64,000 nucleotides of DNA from Sphingomonas canadensis. GTDB taxonomy: Bacteria > Pseudomonadota > Alphaproteobacteria > Sphingomonadales > Sphingomonadaceae. Where the stretch lies: NCBI RefSeq assembly GCF_026013525.1, contig NZ_JAPDRA010000004.1, forward strand, positions 40,412 to 104,411, read 5' to 3'. The notes beneath the pieces are model-generated. The model was not told the DNA's origin, made no database searches, and saw nothing but the letters and a program-made list of their open reading frames with translations. The position numbers and the translations under genes are program-made. Below, piece by piece: positions 7,796 to 16,071 of this stretch (position 1 is the stretch's first letter; the number at the start of each line of letters is the position of its first letter).

Positions 7796-9073
7796 ATGCG
7801 TATCCTGCTTGCTCCGCTCGCCCTGCTCGCCGCCCTGCCCGCCGCCGCGCAGGAGGCGCCCGACCCCGCCCGGCTGAAGGCCAGCGTGGAGAAGCTCGCC
7901 GGATTCGGCACGCGCCACACGCTGTCGGACACCGAGAGCGAAACGCGCGGGATCGGCGCCGCCCGGCGCTGGGCCGCAACCGAGCTGGCGCGGCTGGGCG
8001 ACGCCTGCGGCTGCATCGAGGTGGCGAACATCGCCGGCACCTTCAGCGGCCCGCGCGCGCCGAACGGGGTGGAGGTGGTCGACGTGCTCGGCTTCCAGCA
8101 CGGCAGGGACCCCAAGCGCGTCGTGATCGTGATGGGCCATATCGACAGCCGCGTCACCGATGTGATGAACGCCACCGCCGACGCGCCGGGCGCCAACGAC
8201 AACGCCTCGGGCTCCGCGCTGGTGCTGGAGGCCGCGCGCATCCTTTCGAAGGAGAATCTCGACGCCACCATCGTCTACGCGCTGCTTTCCGGCGAGGAAC
8301 AGGGGCTGTGGGGCGGCAAGCTGCTGGCGGACACCGCAAAGGCGATGAACTGGAACGTCGTCGCGGTGCTCAACAACGATATCGTCGGCAACACGATCGG
8401 CCAGGACGGCGGCCGCGTCGCGGATCGCGTGCGCGTCTTTTCGGAGGGCATCCGCGTCTCCGAATCGATCGAGCAGCAGAAGGAACGCCGCATGACCGGC
8501 GGCGAGGACGACGGCCCCAGCCGCGCGCTGGCCAAGGCGATCGACGGCATCGCGGGCACCATCCCCGGCGGGCTCGACGTGTTCCTCGACCGCCGGCCGG
8601 ACCGGTTCCAGCGCGGCGGCGATCACCTGCCCTTCCTCGAACTCGGCTATCCGGCGGTGCGCTTCACCGTAGCGGTCGAGAATTGGGACGCGCAGCACCA
8701 GGACCTGCGGACCGAGGGCGGCAAATCCTATGGCGACACGCCCGACCGGATGGATTTCGACTATCTGGCGAAGGTGACCGCGATCAACATCGCCACCATC
8801 CGCCGCCTGGCCAAGGCGCCGCCCGCGCCCGCGAAGGTGACGATCGGCGGCGCGCTGGGCACCGATACCAACGTCAAATGGGATGCCGTGCCGGGCGCGG
8901 CCGGATACCGCATCCGCTGGCGCCGCGCCGACGCGCAGGACTGGACCGCCTCGCGCGACGTGACCGGCACCGATGCGGTGCTGAAGGGCGTGATCGTCGA
9001 CGATTATTTCGTCGGCGTCTCCGCGCTGGCGGCGGACGGATCGGAAAGCTTGGTCACCTTCGGCGGGCGGTAG
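7796..9073 (+). CDS. M28 family metallopeptidase with C-terminal beta domain
   Basis: M28 enzymes are di-zinc aminopeptidases. The 425-residue product has a signal peptide (MRILLAPLALLAALPAAAQE). The zinc-ligand series is visible: GHIDSR, GANDNASG, SGEEQGLWG (general-base Glu), NNDIVG and GGDHLPF, then LELGYPAVRFT. After about residue 330 a fibronectin-III-like segment (VKWDAVPGAAGYRIRW) follows, which is common in secreted M28 proteins. The start at 7796 is set by the signal peptide; the longer frame has no sensible leader. It is probably periplasmic or extracellular and involved in peptide scavenging. Confidence 0.9.
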   Translation: MRILLAPLALLAALPAAAQEAPDPARLKASVEKLAGFGTRHTLSDTESETRGIGAARRWAATELARLGDACGCIEVANIAGTFSGPRAPNGVEVVDVLGFQHGRDPKRVVIVMGHIDSRVTDVMNATADAPGANDNASGSALVLEAARILSKENLDATIVYALLSGEEQGLWGGKLLADTAKAMNWNVVAVLNNDIVGNTIGQDGGRVADRVRVFSEGIRVSESIEQQKERRMTGGEDDGPSRALAKAIDGIAGTIPGGLDVFLDRRPDRFQRGGDHLPFLELGYPAVRFTVAVENWDAQHQDLRTEGGKSYGDTPDRMDFDYLAKVTAINIATIRRLAKAPPAPAKVTIGGALGTDTNVKWDAVPGAAGYRIRWRRADAQDWTASRDVTGTDAVLKGVIVDDYFVGVSALAADGSESLVTFGGR

Positions 9074-9147
9074 CCGGGAATATCCCGCCTCGCGGCTTGC
9101 CCTCCAGAGCAGCGGCCGGGTTGCCAACGGCGCACGCGGAATATGGT

Positions 9148-9232
9148 CCGTTCGCGCTGAGCTTGTCGAAGGGCGTTGTCACGAAGCGCATCGCCTGTGG
9201 AAAGAGCCCTTCGACGGGCTCAGGGCGAACGG
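9148..9232. repeat. Inverted intergenic repeat (REP-like)
   Basis: Two 26-base arms at 9148-9173 and 9207-9232 are near-perfect inverted copies (ccgttcgcgctgagcttgtc... and its complement), separated by 33 bases. In translation such arms yield the hallmark RPEPVEG, often mis-called as coding. Intergenic elements of this type are widespread in sphingomonad genomes. Here it lies between the M28 and RcnB-like genes, which converge, so it may also act as a transcript-end hairpin. Confidence 0.85.
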
Positions 9233-9275
9233 GGGAGAAAATACCCCAGGGCCAAGGCTCGGGCACCCACCCCCC

Positions 9276-10256
9276 TCAGCAGCGGCAGCGCTTCACCCGC
9301 TTCACCGGCCGCGCCTTGCGCAGCACGCGCTTCACCGGCTGGGTGACATAGGTCTCGGTGACATAGCTGTCCTCGATCACCTCCTCGATCACGGTCGTGG
9401 TAGTGATCACCGGGGCCGACTGGATCACCACCGTGGTGACCGGCGCGGAGTAATAATATCCGCCGCCATAATAGCCGCCCGCGCCATAATAGCTCTGGCC
9501 ATACTGGCCGTAATAGCCCTGGCCGTAATAGCCGCCCTGGCCCTGCCAGCCCTGCGGCGGGCATGCCGCGGGGCATGCCGGCGCGGGCTGTATCTGCACC
9601 GCCGGCGGCGGGGGCGCCACCGGCGGTGCATACCCCCCCGGGGGCGCCGCATAGTAACCATTGGGGTCCACGGTCGCGATGCCGTTCCCCCCAACCGTCA
9701 CGTTCGAATAGCTTTCGGAATTGGACCAGGCGCCCGCCACCGCGCCGCCGCCCCAGCCGCCGTCCCACGCGCCCGCATCGCCCCAGGCGATCCCGCCGCT
9801 CCAGTCCATCACGCGCCCGCGCGCGTCGACCAGCACCGCATCGTCGTAATAGCGGACCCAGAACATCCCGGCCGCGGGCGCGGAAAGGCCGAAGGAATAA
9901 TAGTCCGGGATGCGGAAGTTGGACGTCATCCAATATCCGGGCAGCGTCCAGCCGCGCGAGGGCCGGCGATAGGCGCCCCAGCCGCCCGGCGCCTGAACCC
10001 CGCCATACCAGCGTCCGCCGATGGAGCCGCCCCATCGGCCGCCATGGTTTCCGCCGTGCTGGCCGCCCCCGCGCATCGCCACCGGCGGCGCGGGCATCCG
10101 GGTCTGCGGAAGCTGCTGGCCGGCGTTCCAGCCGCCCGGCGGCGCGGGGATCGGCTGGTTCGAGCCCGGCCCAGGCGTCCATACCTGCGCGTCCGCGGCC
10201 CCCACCGCGATCAGCGCCGGCGCCATCAGGGCAGCCCTCCACAGGATCCGCTTCAC
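9276..10256 (-). CDS. RcnB-like periplasmic protein with Tyr/Gly-rich region
   Basis: The 326-residue product has a signal peptide (1-23, cut after ADA). A Gly/His/Arg-rich segment is followed by an RcnB-type domain (about 100-145: GYWMTSNFRIPDYYSFGL and YYDDAVLVDARGRV). In enterobacteria RcnB is a periplasmic protein affecting nickel/cobalt homeostasis; other members are uncharacterised. Residues about 200-270 are unusual, being Pro-rich and then Tyr/Gly repeats (YYGQGYYGQYGQ). The C-terminus is a valine/threonine-rich stretch ending in a basic Cys-containing tail. The gene is monocistronic and followed by the REP-like repeat. Confidence 0.78.
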   Translation of the reverse strand: MKRILWRAALMAPALIAVGAADAQVWTPGPGSNQPIPAPPGGWNAGQQLPQTRMPAPPVAMRGGGQHGGNHGGRWGGSIGGRWYGGVQAPGGWGAYRRPSRGWTLPGYWMTSNFRIPDYYSFGLSAPAAGMFWVRYYDDAVLVDARGRVMDWSGGIAWGDAGAWDGGWGGGAVAGAWSNSESYSNVTVGGNGIATVDPNGYYAAPPGGYAPPVAPPPPAVQIQPAPACPAACPPQGWQGQGGYYGQGYYGQYGQSYYGAGGYYGGGYYYSAPVTTVVIQSAPVITTTTVIEEVIEDSYVTETYVTQPVKRVLRKARPVKRVKRCRC

Positions 10257-10301
10257 CGCAACACACTCCCGGCAACCCGGCGCGGCAAGATGCCGCAGCC
10301 C

Positions 10302-10347
10302 GAGTCTATCCTTAAGGAATCCTTGCGATTCGCGGCAGCGGCGAGTC
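10302..10347. promoter_or_regulatory. Cluster of four GANTC sites
   Basis: GAGTC (10302), GAATC (10317), GATTC (10327) and GAGTC (10343) fall within 46 bases of intergenic DNA. It lies just upstream of the RcnB-like gene and downstream of msrC. GANTC is the recognition site of the alphaproteobacterial CcrM methyltransferase, and such sites in promoters are read by GcrA. A small perfect hairpin (GCGGGAC GCT GTCCCGC, 10349-10365) adjoins the cluster beside the msrC stop. Confidence 0.5.
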
Positions 10348-10371
10348 TGCGGGACGCTGTCCCGCTACGGG

Positions 10372-10860
10372 TCAGGGGAGACAGATGCGCGGGGCGAGCA
10401 GCCGCATCAGCGCCTCGCATCCCGCCGCGTCCGCGGCGTCGAAGCGCGCGGGCTCCGGGCTGTCGAGGTCCAGCACCCCGATCAGCCGCCCGTCATGGAT
10501 GATCGGCACCACCAGCTCGGACCGGCTGTCGGCATCGCAGGCGATGTGGCCGGGGAAGGCGTGGACGTCCTCCACCACCTGCGTCTCCCCGCTCGCCGCC
10601 GCCGCGCCGCACACGCCGTTGCCGAACGGGATGCGAATGCACGCCGCCTTGCCCTGGAACGGCCCCAGCACCAGCGCGCCATCGACGTTGCGATAGAAAC
10701 CCGCCCAGTTCAGCCCCGGCAGATACTGCATCAGCAGCGCCGATGCGTTGGCCATGTTGGCGACGGCATCGTCCTCGTCCGCGGTGAGCGCGTCGAGCGC
10801 GGAGAGCAGATCGCGATAAAGCGCCGGCTTTCCGGCGGCATCGATGGTGAAGGCGTACAT
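10372..10860 (-). CDS. msrC: Free methionine-(R)-sulfoxide reductase, GAF domain
   Basis: The enzyme reduces free methionine-R-sulfoxide with thioredoxin, part of oxidative-damage repair. The 162-residue product is a single GAF domain with the family signature NMANASALLMQYLP, LVLGPFQGKAACIRIPFG and FPGHIACDADSRSELVVP. The conserved cysteines are C74, C84 and C108, matching the redox/catalytic set. I chose the ATG at 10860 (MYAFTIDAAGKPALYRDLL) by homology; eight upstream codons are also open. The gene stands alone on the minus strand. Confidence 0.93.
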   Translation of the reverse strand: MYAFTIDAAGKPALYRDLLSALDALTADEDDAVANMANASALLMQYLPGLNWAGFYRNVDGALVLGPFQGKAACIRIPFGNGVCGAAAASGETQVVEDVHAFPGHIACDADSRSELVVPIIHDGRLIGVLDLDSPEPARFDAADAAGCEALMRLLAPRICLP

Positions 10861-10935
10861 GGCCGCCGATGTAGGCGCGATCACCGGCGAGCGGGAGGGG
10901 CTTTCCCCAGGCGGCGCGGGAATGCGGACGCGGAA

Positions 10936-11337
10936 TCAGTCCACCACCACCTTGCCCCGTCCCGCCTTCACCGCGCTCCGCCCCTTCTTGGCGTCGACGC
11001 GGCGGGCCTTGGCCGATTTGCTGGGCTTGGTCCTGATCCGCTTGGCCTGGCGTTCATGCGCCTTCTCCAGCACCGCGATCAGCCGCTCGCGCGCCTCGGC
11101 GCGGTTCGCCTCCTGGGTGCGGTGCGAACGCGCGGTGACGAGGAGCTGGCCGGAAGCGGTGAGCTTGCTTCCCGCGATCTCCTTCAGCCGGGCATAGACG
11201 TGCGGCGCCAGCCCCAGCTTGAACACGTCGACGCGAAGCTGCACCGCGGTCGCCACCTTGTTGACATTCTGCCCGCCGGGGCCGGTGGCGGCGAGGAACT
11301 TCTCCTCCACGATCGCTTCCTCGGGCAGCTCAACCAT
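10936..11337 (-). CDS. arfB: Alternative ribosome-rescue factor ArfB
   Basis: ArfB (YaeJ) is a peptidyl-tRNA hydrolase that rescues ribosomes stalled on non-stop mRNA. The 133-residue product contains the catalytic GGQ motif (ATGPGGQNVNKVATAVQLR). It ends in the basic tail that enters the empty mRNA channel (RIRTKPSKSAKARRV onward). The length is normal for the family and too short for a class I release factor. The start at 11337 overlaps the RluA-family gene end by 8 bases, so both are co-translated. Confidence 0.95.
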   Translation of the reverse strand: MVELPEEAIVEEKFLAATGPGGQNVNKVATAVQLRVDVFKLGLAPHVYARLKEIAGSKLTASGQLLVTARSHRTQEANRAEARERLIAVLEKAHERQAKRIRTKPSKSAKARRVDAKKGRSAVKAGRGKVVVD

Positions 11338-11980
11338 CGCCGAATCCCGTCGCGGCGAAATGGCCGGGCAGCGGGGCCGTGGCACGGATTTCCGGCTTGG
11401 CGCCGCGCGGCACGGTGAGCGCGGCGGCATGGAGCATCATGTGCGGCCCGCCCGCGCCATAGACCGGATCGCCCATGATCGGGATGCCCAGCCCTTCGGC
11501 CGCGTGGACGCGGATCTGATGCGTGCGCCCCGTTTCCGGATAGAAGGCGACCAGCGCGCGGCCGCCGCCCGAATCGATCAGCTTCCAGCGGGTGAGCGCG
11601 GGCTTGCCGCGCGGATCGCCGTGCATCCGCCAGCCGGTGGCCGCGCTGGAGACCTTGGCCAGCGCCAGCTCGATCGTGCCGCTGGCGCCCTCGGGCACGC
11701 CATCCAGCACCGCCAGATATTTCTTGGATACCGCCCCCGCCTCGAACGACTGGGCGAAGCGCTTGAGCGCCTTGGGATTGCGCGCCAGCAACAGGCAGCC
11801 GCTGGTATCGCGATCCAGCCGGTGGACCGCCACCGGCAGCCGTTGAAAGCCGAAGGTCAGATCGCCCAGCATCGTTTCGACCGCGGGCGAACGATCGCGC
11901 GGGCGATCGACCGGCAGGCCCGCGGGCTTGTCGATCACGATCGCCTCGCCGTCGATGAAGAGCACGCGATCCTCAAGCAT
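11330..11980 (-). CDS. RluA family pseudouridine synthase
   Basis: The enzyme isomerises uridine to pseudouridine in rRNA or tRNA. The 216-residue product shows the catalytic motif HRLDRDTSG (nucleophilic Asp), the start pattern IVIDKPAGLPV, and the conserved PETGRTHQIRVHAA. It lacks an N-terminal S4 domain, as in RluA/TruC-sized members, so the exact target base is uncertain. It overlaps arfB by 8 bases; pairing with a ribosome-rescue factor suggests an operon for translation quality. Confidence 0.9.
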   Translation of the reverse strand: MLEDRVLFIDGEAIVIDKPAGLPVDRPRDRSPAVETMLGDLTFGFQRLPVAVHRLDRDTSGCLLLARNPKALKRFAQSFEAGAVSKKYLAVLDGVPEGASGTIELALAKVSSAATGWRMHGDPRGKPALTRWKLIDSGGGRALVAFYPETGRTHQIRVHAAEGLGIPIMGDPVYGAGGPHMMLHAAALTVPRGAKPEIRATAPLPGHFAATGFGDG

Positions 11981-12035
11981 CGCCTGCCCTTGCCAGCTTG
12001 GCCCCCGGCGCGCCAGCCCCGGGGGCCTTGGCGGG

Positions 12036-12641
12036 TCAGCGGAAGCGGATCTCGCACACCGACATGCGGCCCTGCGTCGTGGTGTGCCAGTTGCCGGTCC
12101 ATTCGCCGCGCGTCTGGTCCGCGATGGTGCGGCAGCGCTGTTCGGCGCCCTGCTGGTTCCAGATCGGGCCGGCTTCGATGTTGAAGGTCACGCCGCGGCC
12201 GCCCCAGCCGCCGCCGCCGCGCCCGTCACCACGCCCGTCGCCCCGGCCATCGCCGCGCCAGCCGCCGTCACTGCGGGCCGAACGGATGTCATAGAGATCC
12301 ACGGGGCGGGCATTGCGGGCGGTGTAGACCACCTTGCGCCGGTGCAGGTCGAGCTGGATGCGCACGCCGCGGCCCTCGTCGAACAGATAGACCGACCAGT
12401 CGTCGCGCCCGGTTTCGCGGAAACGGAAGTTGATCCGCCCCGAACCGTCACGCTCGACCCACTGGTCGCCGCCGGTCTGCTCGAAGCTGCCCCTGCCATA
12501 ATCCACCTGGTCGACGTTGCGGCCGTTGGCGCTGTCGCGAAATCCCTGCGCATGCGCGGCCATCGGCACGCCCAGCGCGGGCACCATGCCCAGCATCATC
12601 CCCGCGGCAATCGCGACACGAACCTTGCGAAATCCAGACAT
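12036..12641 (-). CDS. Secreted mannan-binding (MVL) domain protein
   Basis: The 201-residue product has a signal peptide (MSGFRKVRVAIAAGMMLGMV to AHAQ) and an N-terminal domain of about 95 residues (FRFRETGRDDWSVYLFDEGR, IQLDLHRRKVVY). A Gly/Arg/Asp repeat linker (RGDG units) follows. The C-terminal segment FNIEAGPIWNQQGAEQRC, then TGNWHTTTQGRMSVCEIRF, resembles the MVL lectin module first known from a cyanobacterial oligomannan-binding protein. Two cysteines may form a disulfide. I infer envelope or extracellular glycan binding; the ligand is unknown. The start at 12641 is set by the signal peptide. It is divergent from the M15 peptidase gene. Confidence 0.78.
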   Translation of the reverse strand: MSGFRKVRVAIAAGMMLGMVPALGVPMAAHAQGFRDSANGRNVDQVDYGRGSFEQTGGDQWVERDGSGRINFRFRETGRDDWSVYLFDEGRGVRIQLDLHRRKVVYTARNARPVDLYDIRSARSDGGWRGDGRGDGRGDGRGGGGWGGRGVTFNIEAGPIWNQQGAEQRCRTIADQTRGEWTGNWHTTTQGRMSVCEIRFR

Positions 12642-12752
12642 AACCGGTCTCCCCACCACTATTGGATCGCCGGGATAGCGAAATGTTTCTGGCCGTGAAA
12701 TGAACATTCCGCCAGGAAGCCGCCCCCTGACTCTTTACGTCGATTCGCAAGC

Positions 12753-13607
12753 GTGACATTTGTGGGCGACCACGGAACGGCGAGGCAGGCGGTGCGCGCG
12801 ATCCTGTGCATATTGTTCGTGCTGGCCGCGATCGGCCCGGTTGCCGCGCGTGCCAGCGACGGTGGCGACCGGCCGGGCGCGGAGGCGGTCGCCTTCCTGG
12901 GGCACCTCCCCTATCCCGAAGCGCCGAGATCGGAGCTGGTGCCCGCCCCGGGCAGCGTGCGCGGCGGCTGCATGGTGCATGGCGAGGTGCGCGAGGCGCT
13001 GAGCCGGATGCTGGCCAGCGCGCGTGCGGACGGCGTGGAGATCCGCCTGCTCTCCTGCTTCCGTTCGCACGCCCATCAGCGCCAGCTATTCTGCCGCGCG
13101 GCGGGCGGCCGGCATTGCGCCGATGTGGTGCGCGCGGCCCGCACCGTCGCCCCGCCGGGACACAGCGAACATTCGACCGGCTTCGCGGTGGACTTCACCC
13201 AGCGCGCGGTAACCTGCCCCGATGTGCAGCCCTGTTTCGCGCAGACGCCCGCCGGGCGCTGGCTGGCCCGCAACGGCGCCGTGTTCGGGTTCGAGATGTC
13301 CTTTCCCGAAGGGAACGCGCAGGGGGTGGAGTGGGAACCCTGGCACTGGCGCTGGATCGGCCCGCCGGGGGATGGCGCGGGCGGCGCCACGGCCGGCGCG
13401 CGCCTGACGTTCCAGCGCGCACGGGCGATGGCGGCGGCCAGGCCCGGCGGAGCCGCGCTCGTGGCCACCGGCCCTGCCCCGCGCCCCGCTGCCCGCCCGG
13501 CCGCGCGGAATAGCGAGGCGGCGGCACCGGATAGCCCGGCACCGCCGTCCCCGCTGTTCGCGCGCGTCGCCTCCAGCGCCGCCTGGCACGCCGCCAGGCT
13601 GGACTAG
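12753..13607 (+). CDS. VanY-type D-alanyl-D-alanine carboxypeptidase (M15)
   Basis: M15B enzymes trim the terminal D-Ala from peptidoglycan stem peptides. The product has an N-terminal hydrophobic signal (RAILCILFVLAAIGPVAARA). Its VanY domain carries the zinc and catalytic motifs SxHSTGFAVDF (here SEHSTGFAVDFT) and WEPWHWRWIG, plus the usual SCFRSHAHQRQLF. A Pro/Ala-rich tail of about 60 residues follows. The longest reading starts with GTG at 12753; a GTG at 12792 preceded by GAGG gives a more typical signal peptide and may be the true start. The gene is divergent from the MVL-domain protein. Confidence 0.88.
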   Translation: MTFVGDHGTARQAVRAILCILFVLAAIGPVAARASDGGDRPGAEAVAFLGHLPYPEAPRSELVPAPGSVRGGCMVHGEVREALSRMLASARADGVEIRLLSCFRSHAHQRQLFCRAAGGRHCADVVRAARTVAPPGHSEHSTGFAVDFTQRAVTCPDVQPCFAQTPAGRWLARNGAVFGFEMSFPEGNAQGVEWEPWHWRWIGPPGDGAGGATAGARLTFQRARAMAAARPGGAALVATGPAPRPAARPAARNSEAAAPDSPAPPSPLFARVASSAAWHAARLD

Positions 13608-13619
13608 AGGCCGTCCGGC

Positions 13620-14222
13620 TCAGGCCGCCAGCTTCGCCGCCGTCCGCGCCACGCGGGCGCCCAGGTGGCGGGCGCCTGCCAGTTCGGTGCCGCTCGGCTG
13701 ACGGCTGCCGTCGTTGTTGGCGATGGTGGTGGCGCCATAGGGCGCGCCGCCCTTCACCTCGTCCACGCCATTCTGATCGGCGAAGCCATAGTCCAGCCCG
13801 ACGATCGTCATGCCGAAGTGCAGCAGGTTGGTGAGGATCGAGAACAGCGTCGTCTCCTGCCCGCCGTGCTGGGTGGCGGTGGAGGTGAAGGCCGCGCCGA
13901 CCTTGCCGATCAGCTTGCCCTGGAACCAGACGCCGCCCGCCTTGTCCCAGAAGGCCGCCATCTGGCTCGGCATCCGGCCGAAGCGCGTGGGCGCGCCGAC
14001 GACGATGCCGTCATAATTGGCAAGCTCATTGGGATCGTCGAGCTGGAGATGGCTGCCGTCCGCCACGAAGCCGGCGGCCTTCGCCACCTCGAACGGGGCG
14101 GTCTCGGCCACGCGGCGCACGTCCACCTCGGCACCCGCCTCGCGCGCGCCTTCGGCCACGGCGTCGGCCATCTTCGCGAGATGGCCGTAGGAGGAATAGT
14201 AGAGAACCAGGATCTTGGGCAT
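13620..14222 (-). CDS. wrbA: NAD(P)H:quinone oxidoreductase, WrbA type
   Basis: WrbA is a tetrameric FMN enzyme performing two-electron quinone reduction. The 200-residue product matches the family over its whole length: [19 protein letters not shown] (phosphate-binding loop), [27 protein letters not shown] and the C-terminal [13 protein letters not shown]. It reads in the same direction as the pirin gene (126 bases apart, with a hairpin between) and near a divergent LysR gene, a common arrangement suggesting joint electrophile or redox-stress control. Confidence 0.95.
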   Translation of the reverse strand: MPKILVLYYSSYGHLAKMADAVAEGAREAGAEVDVRRVAETAPFEVAKAAGFVADGSHLQLDDPNELANYDGIVVGAPTRFGRMPSQMAAFWDKAGGVWFQGKLIGKVGAAFTSTATQHGGQETTLFSILTNLLHFGMTIVGLDYGFADQNGVDEVKGGAPYGATTIANNDGSRQPSGTELAGARHLGARVARTAAKLAA

Positions 14223-14317
14223 AGGTCGGGTCCTTTCTGATGCGTTCCCGCAGGCGCGGGGAGACTAAGGGGGAGGGTCTGTCCATGGAGGGGGAGAATG
14301 ACAGGCCCTCCCCCGGC

Positions 14318-14341
14318 CCCTCCCGCCGGAGCGGGAGGGGG
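14318..14341 (-). terminator. Hairpin between pirin and wrbA genes
   Basis: Perfect 10-base arms CCCCTCCCGC / GCGGGAGGGG flank a CGGA loop, directly after the pirin stop codon. Similar CCCCTCCCG...CGGGAGGGG hairpins recur in this window (33259, 44683, 59687), so it is one of a family of intergenic transcript-end hairpins. No U tract is present on the minus strand. Confidence 0.5.
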
Positions 14342-14347
14342 ATGGGT

Positions 14348-15046
14348 TTATTGCGAATCGACTAGGACGATCTCCGCCTCGTCGATCGCGGCGATGGTGT
14401 AGGTCCGGCCGCCCGCCAGGCCGACGCCGTCGCGGGTCTCGATCCGCTCGCCGTCGACGGTAACGGTGCCGGCCGCGGGGACGAGATAGGCGTGCCGCCC
14501 TTCGCCCACGCTATGCTCCACGCTCTCGCCGGCCTTCAGCGTCGCGCCCAGCACCCGGGCGTCGGCGCGGATCGGCAGCGCGTCGCCATCCTCGGAAAAG
14601 CCCGAAGCCAGCGTGACGAAACGGCCCGAACGGTCCCCCTTGGGAAAGGGCTTGGTGCCCCAGCTCGGCAGCCCGCCCGCCTGGCGCGGCAGGATCCAGA
14701 TCTGGAAGAGCGTGGTCGATTCCGGCTCCAGGTTATACTCGGCATGGCGGACGCCCGATCCGGCGCTCATCACCTGCACATCGCCGGCGGCGGTGCGGCC
14801 GGTGTTGCCCATCGAATCCTGATGGGTGATCGCGCCCTTGCGGACATAGGTGATGATTTCCATGTCGCGGTGCGGATGCGGCGGGAAGCCGCTGTTCGGC
14901 GCGATCTCGTCATCGTTCCACACGCGCAGCGCGCCCCAGCCCATCCGGGCCGGATCGTGATAGTTGGCGAAGCTGAAGTGATGACGCGCGTTGAGCCAGC
15001 CATGGTTTTCGTGGCCCAGCGTCTCAAAGGGTCGGCGGTCGATCAT
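14348..15046 (-). CDS. Pirin family protein (cupin)
   Basis: Pirins are iron-binding bicupin proteins; some bacterial members oxidise quercetin-like flavonoids and others modulate enzymes or regulators. The 232-residue product shows the N-terminal cupin metal motif FPPHPHRDMEIITYVRKG and the later SAGSGVRHAEYN. It also has FQIWILP, typical of YhhW-type pirins. The start MIDRRPFETLG at 15046 is chosen over an upstream ATG because homologues start there. It is divergent from a LysR gene 102 bases away, with an inverted repeat between them. Confidence 0.92.
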   Translation of the reverse strand: MIDRRPFETLGHENHGWLNARHHFSFANYHDPARMGWGALRVWNDDEIAPNSGFPPHPHRDMEIITYVRKGAITHQDSMGNTGRTAAGDVQVMSAGSGVRHAEYNLEPESTTLFQIWILPRQAGGLPSWGTKPFPKGDRSGRFVTLASGFSEDGDALPIRADARVLGATLKAGESVEHSVGEGRHAYLVPAAGTVTVDGERIETRDGVGLAGGRTYTIAAIDEAEIVLVDSQ

Positions 15047-15104
15047 TGGAGGAAACTCCCGATTGGTTGCCGCCAAGATAGGGTGCCCCAAGATCGCGTA
15101 AATG

Positions 15105-15128
15105 GAAACGTTGGAAACCGATCGTTTC
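15105..15128. promoter_or_regulatory. Candidate LysR operator between pirin and lysR genes
   Basis: GAAACG (15105-15110) and CGTTTC (15123-15128) form an inverted repeat with a 12-base spacer, 20 bases upstream of the LysR start and 59 upstream of the pirin start. LysR regulators usually bind such dyads in the divergent promoter they share with their target. Confidence 0.5.
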
Positions 15129-15147
15129 GTGTGATAGCCATCCAGAC

Positions 15148-16071
15148 ATGAAACTTCCCGATTTCGAGGCTTGGGCTATCTTCGCCGCGGTGGTCGAGCA
15201 GCGCAGCTTCAGCGGCGCGGCGGCGGTGCTGGGCGTTTCCAAGGCCACCGTGTCCAAGGCGGTGGCGCGGCTGGAGGCGCGGCTGGGCACCACGCTGTTC
15301 CACCGCACCTCGCGCCGGCTGACGCTCACCGCCAGCGGGCAGGAGCTGGCCGATCGCGCCCGGCGCATCCTGGCCGAGGGCGAGGCGGCCGAGGAGGCGG
15401 CGCGCGATGCCGCCAGCGCGCCTTCCGGCCTGGTCCGCGTCGCCGCGCCGATGACCTTCGGCATCCTGCTCGTGGCCCCGCTGCTCGCCGAGTTCATGGC
15501 GGCGCATCCGGGCGTGCGGATCGACCTGAGCCTGTCCGACGCCTTCGTCGATATCGTCGACGAGGGGTTCGACATCTCGCTGCGCATCGCCGAGCTGCCG
15601 GACAGCTCGCTGCGCGCACGGCGGCTGGGGCCGGTGACCGGGCATATCGTCGGATCGCCCGCTTATTTCGCCGCGCGCGGCCGGCCGCGCCATCCCGCGG
15701 ACCTCGCGAACCACGCCTGCTTCGCCTATACCAACACCGCGATGCCCGACGTGTGGCGCTTCCGCCGCGCGGGCGGCGAGGAGGCGGCGGTGCGGATCGA
15801 AGGCCCGCTGCGCGCCGACAATGGCGATGCGATGCTGCCCGCGCTCCGAGCCGGGCTGGGCCTGGCCTATCTGCCCTGGGCGATGGTTTCGCGAGATCTG
15901 GAGAACGGCACGCTGGAAACGGTGCTCGACGACTGGTCGCGCGGATCGGCCGCGCTCCACCTGCTCACCCCGCCGGGCACCGTGCGGCCCGCGCGCGTCG
16001 AGCTTCTGATCGACTTCCTGACCGAACGCCTGCGCCGCTCTTGCAACGAGGGCAGCGCGCAACCGGCATAG
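15148..16071 (+). CDS. LysR family transcriptional regulator
   Basis: The 307-residue product has the N-terminal winged helix-turn-helix (about 1-60: AVVEQRSFSGAAAVLGVSKA, RLEARLGTTLFHRTSRRL) and a C-terminal substrate-binding domain (about 90-290). It resembles the CrgA/QhpR branch that typically regulates adjacent quinone or aromatic-stress genes. It is divergent from the pirin gene, with an inverted repeat in the shared promoter, and probably controls pirin and perhaps wrbA. The effector cannot be told from sequence. Confidence 0.93.
   Translation: MKLPDFEAWAIFAAVVEQRSFSGAAAVLGVSKATVSKAVARLEARLGTTLFHRTSRRLTLTASGQELADRARRILAEGEAAEEAARDAASAPSGLVRVAAPMTFGILLVAPLLAEFMAAHPGVRIDLSLSDAFVDIVDEGFDISLRIAELPDSSLRARRLGPVTGHIVGSPAYFAARGRPRHPADLANHACFAYTNTAMPDVWRFRRAGGEEAAVRIEGPLRADNGDAMLPALRAGLGLAYLPWAMVSRDLENGTLETVLDDWSRGSAALHLLTPPGTVRPARVELLIDFLTERLRRSCNEGSAQPA

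Noticed and set aside
9054..9266. Small ORF with RPEPVEG motif
   Set aside because: This is the translated form of the intergenic inverted repeat, not a protein.
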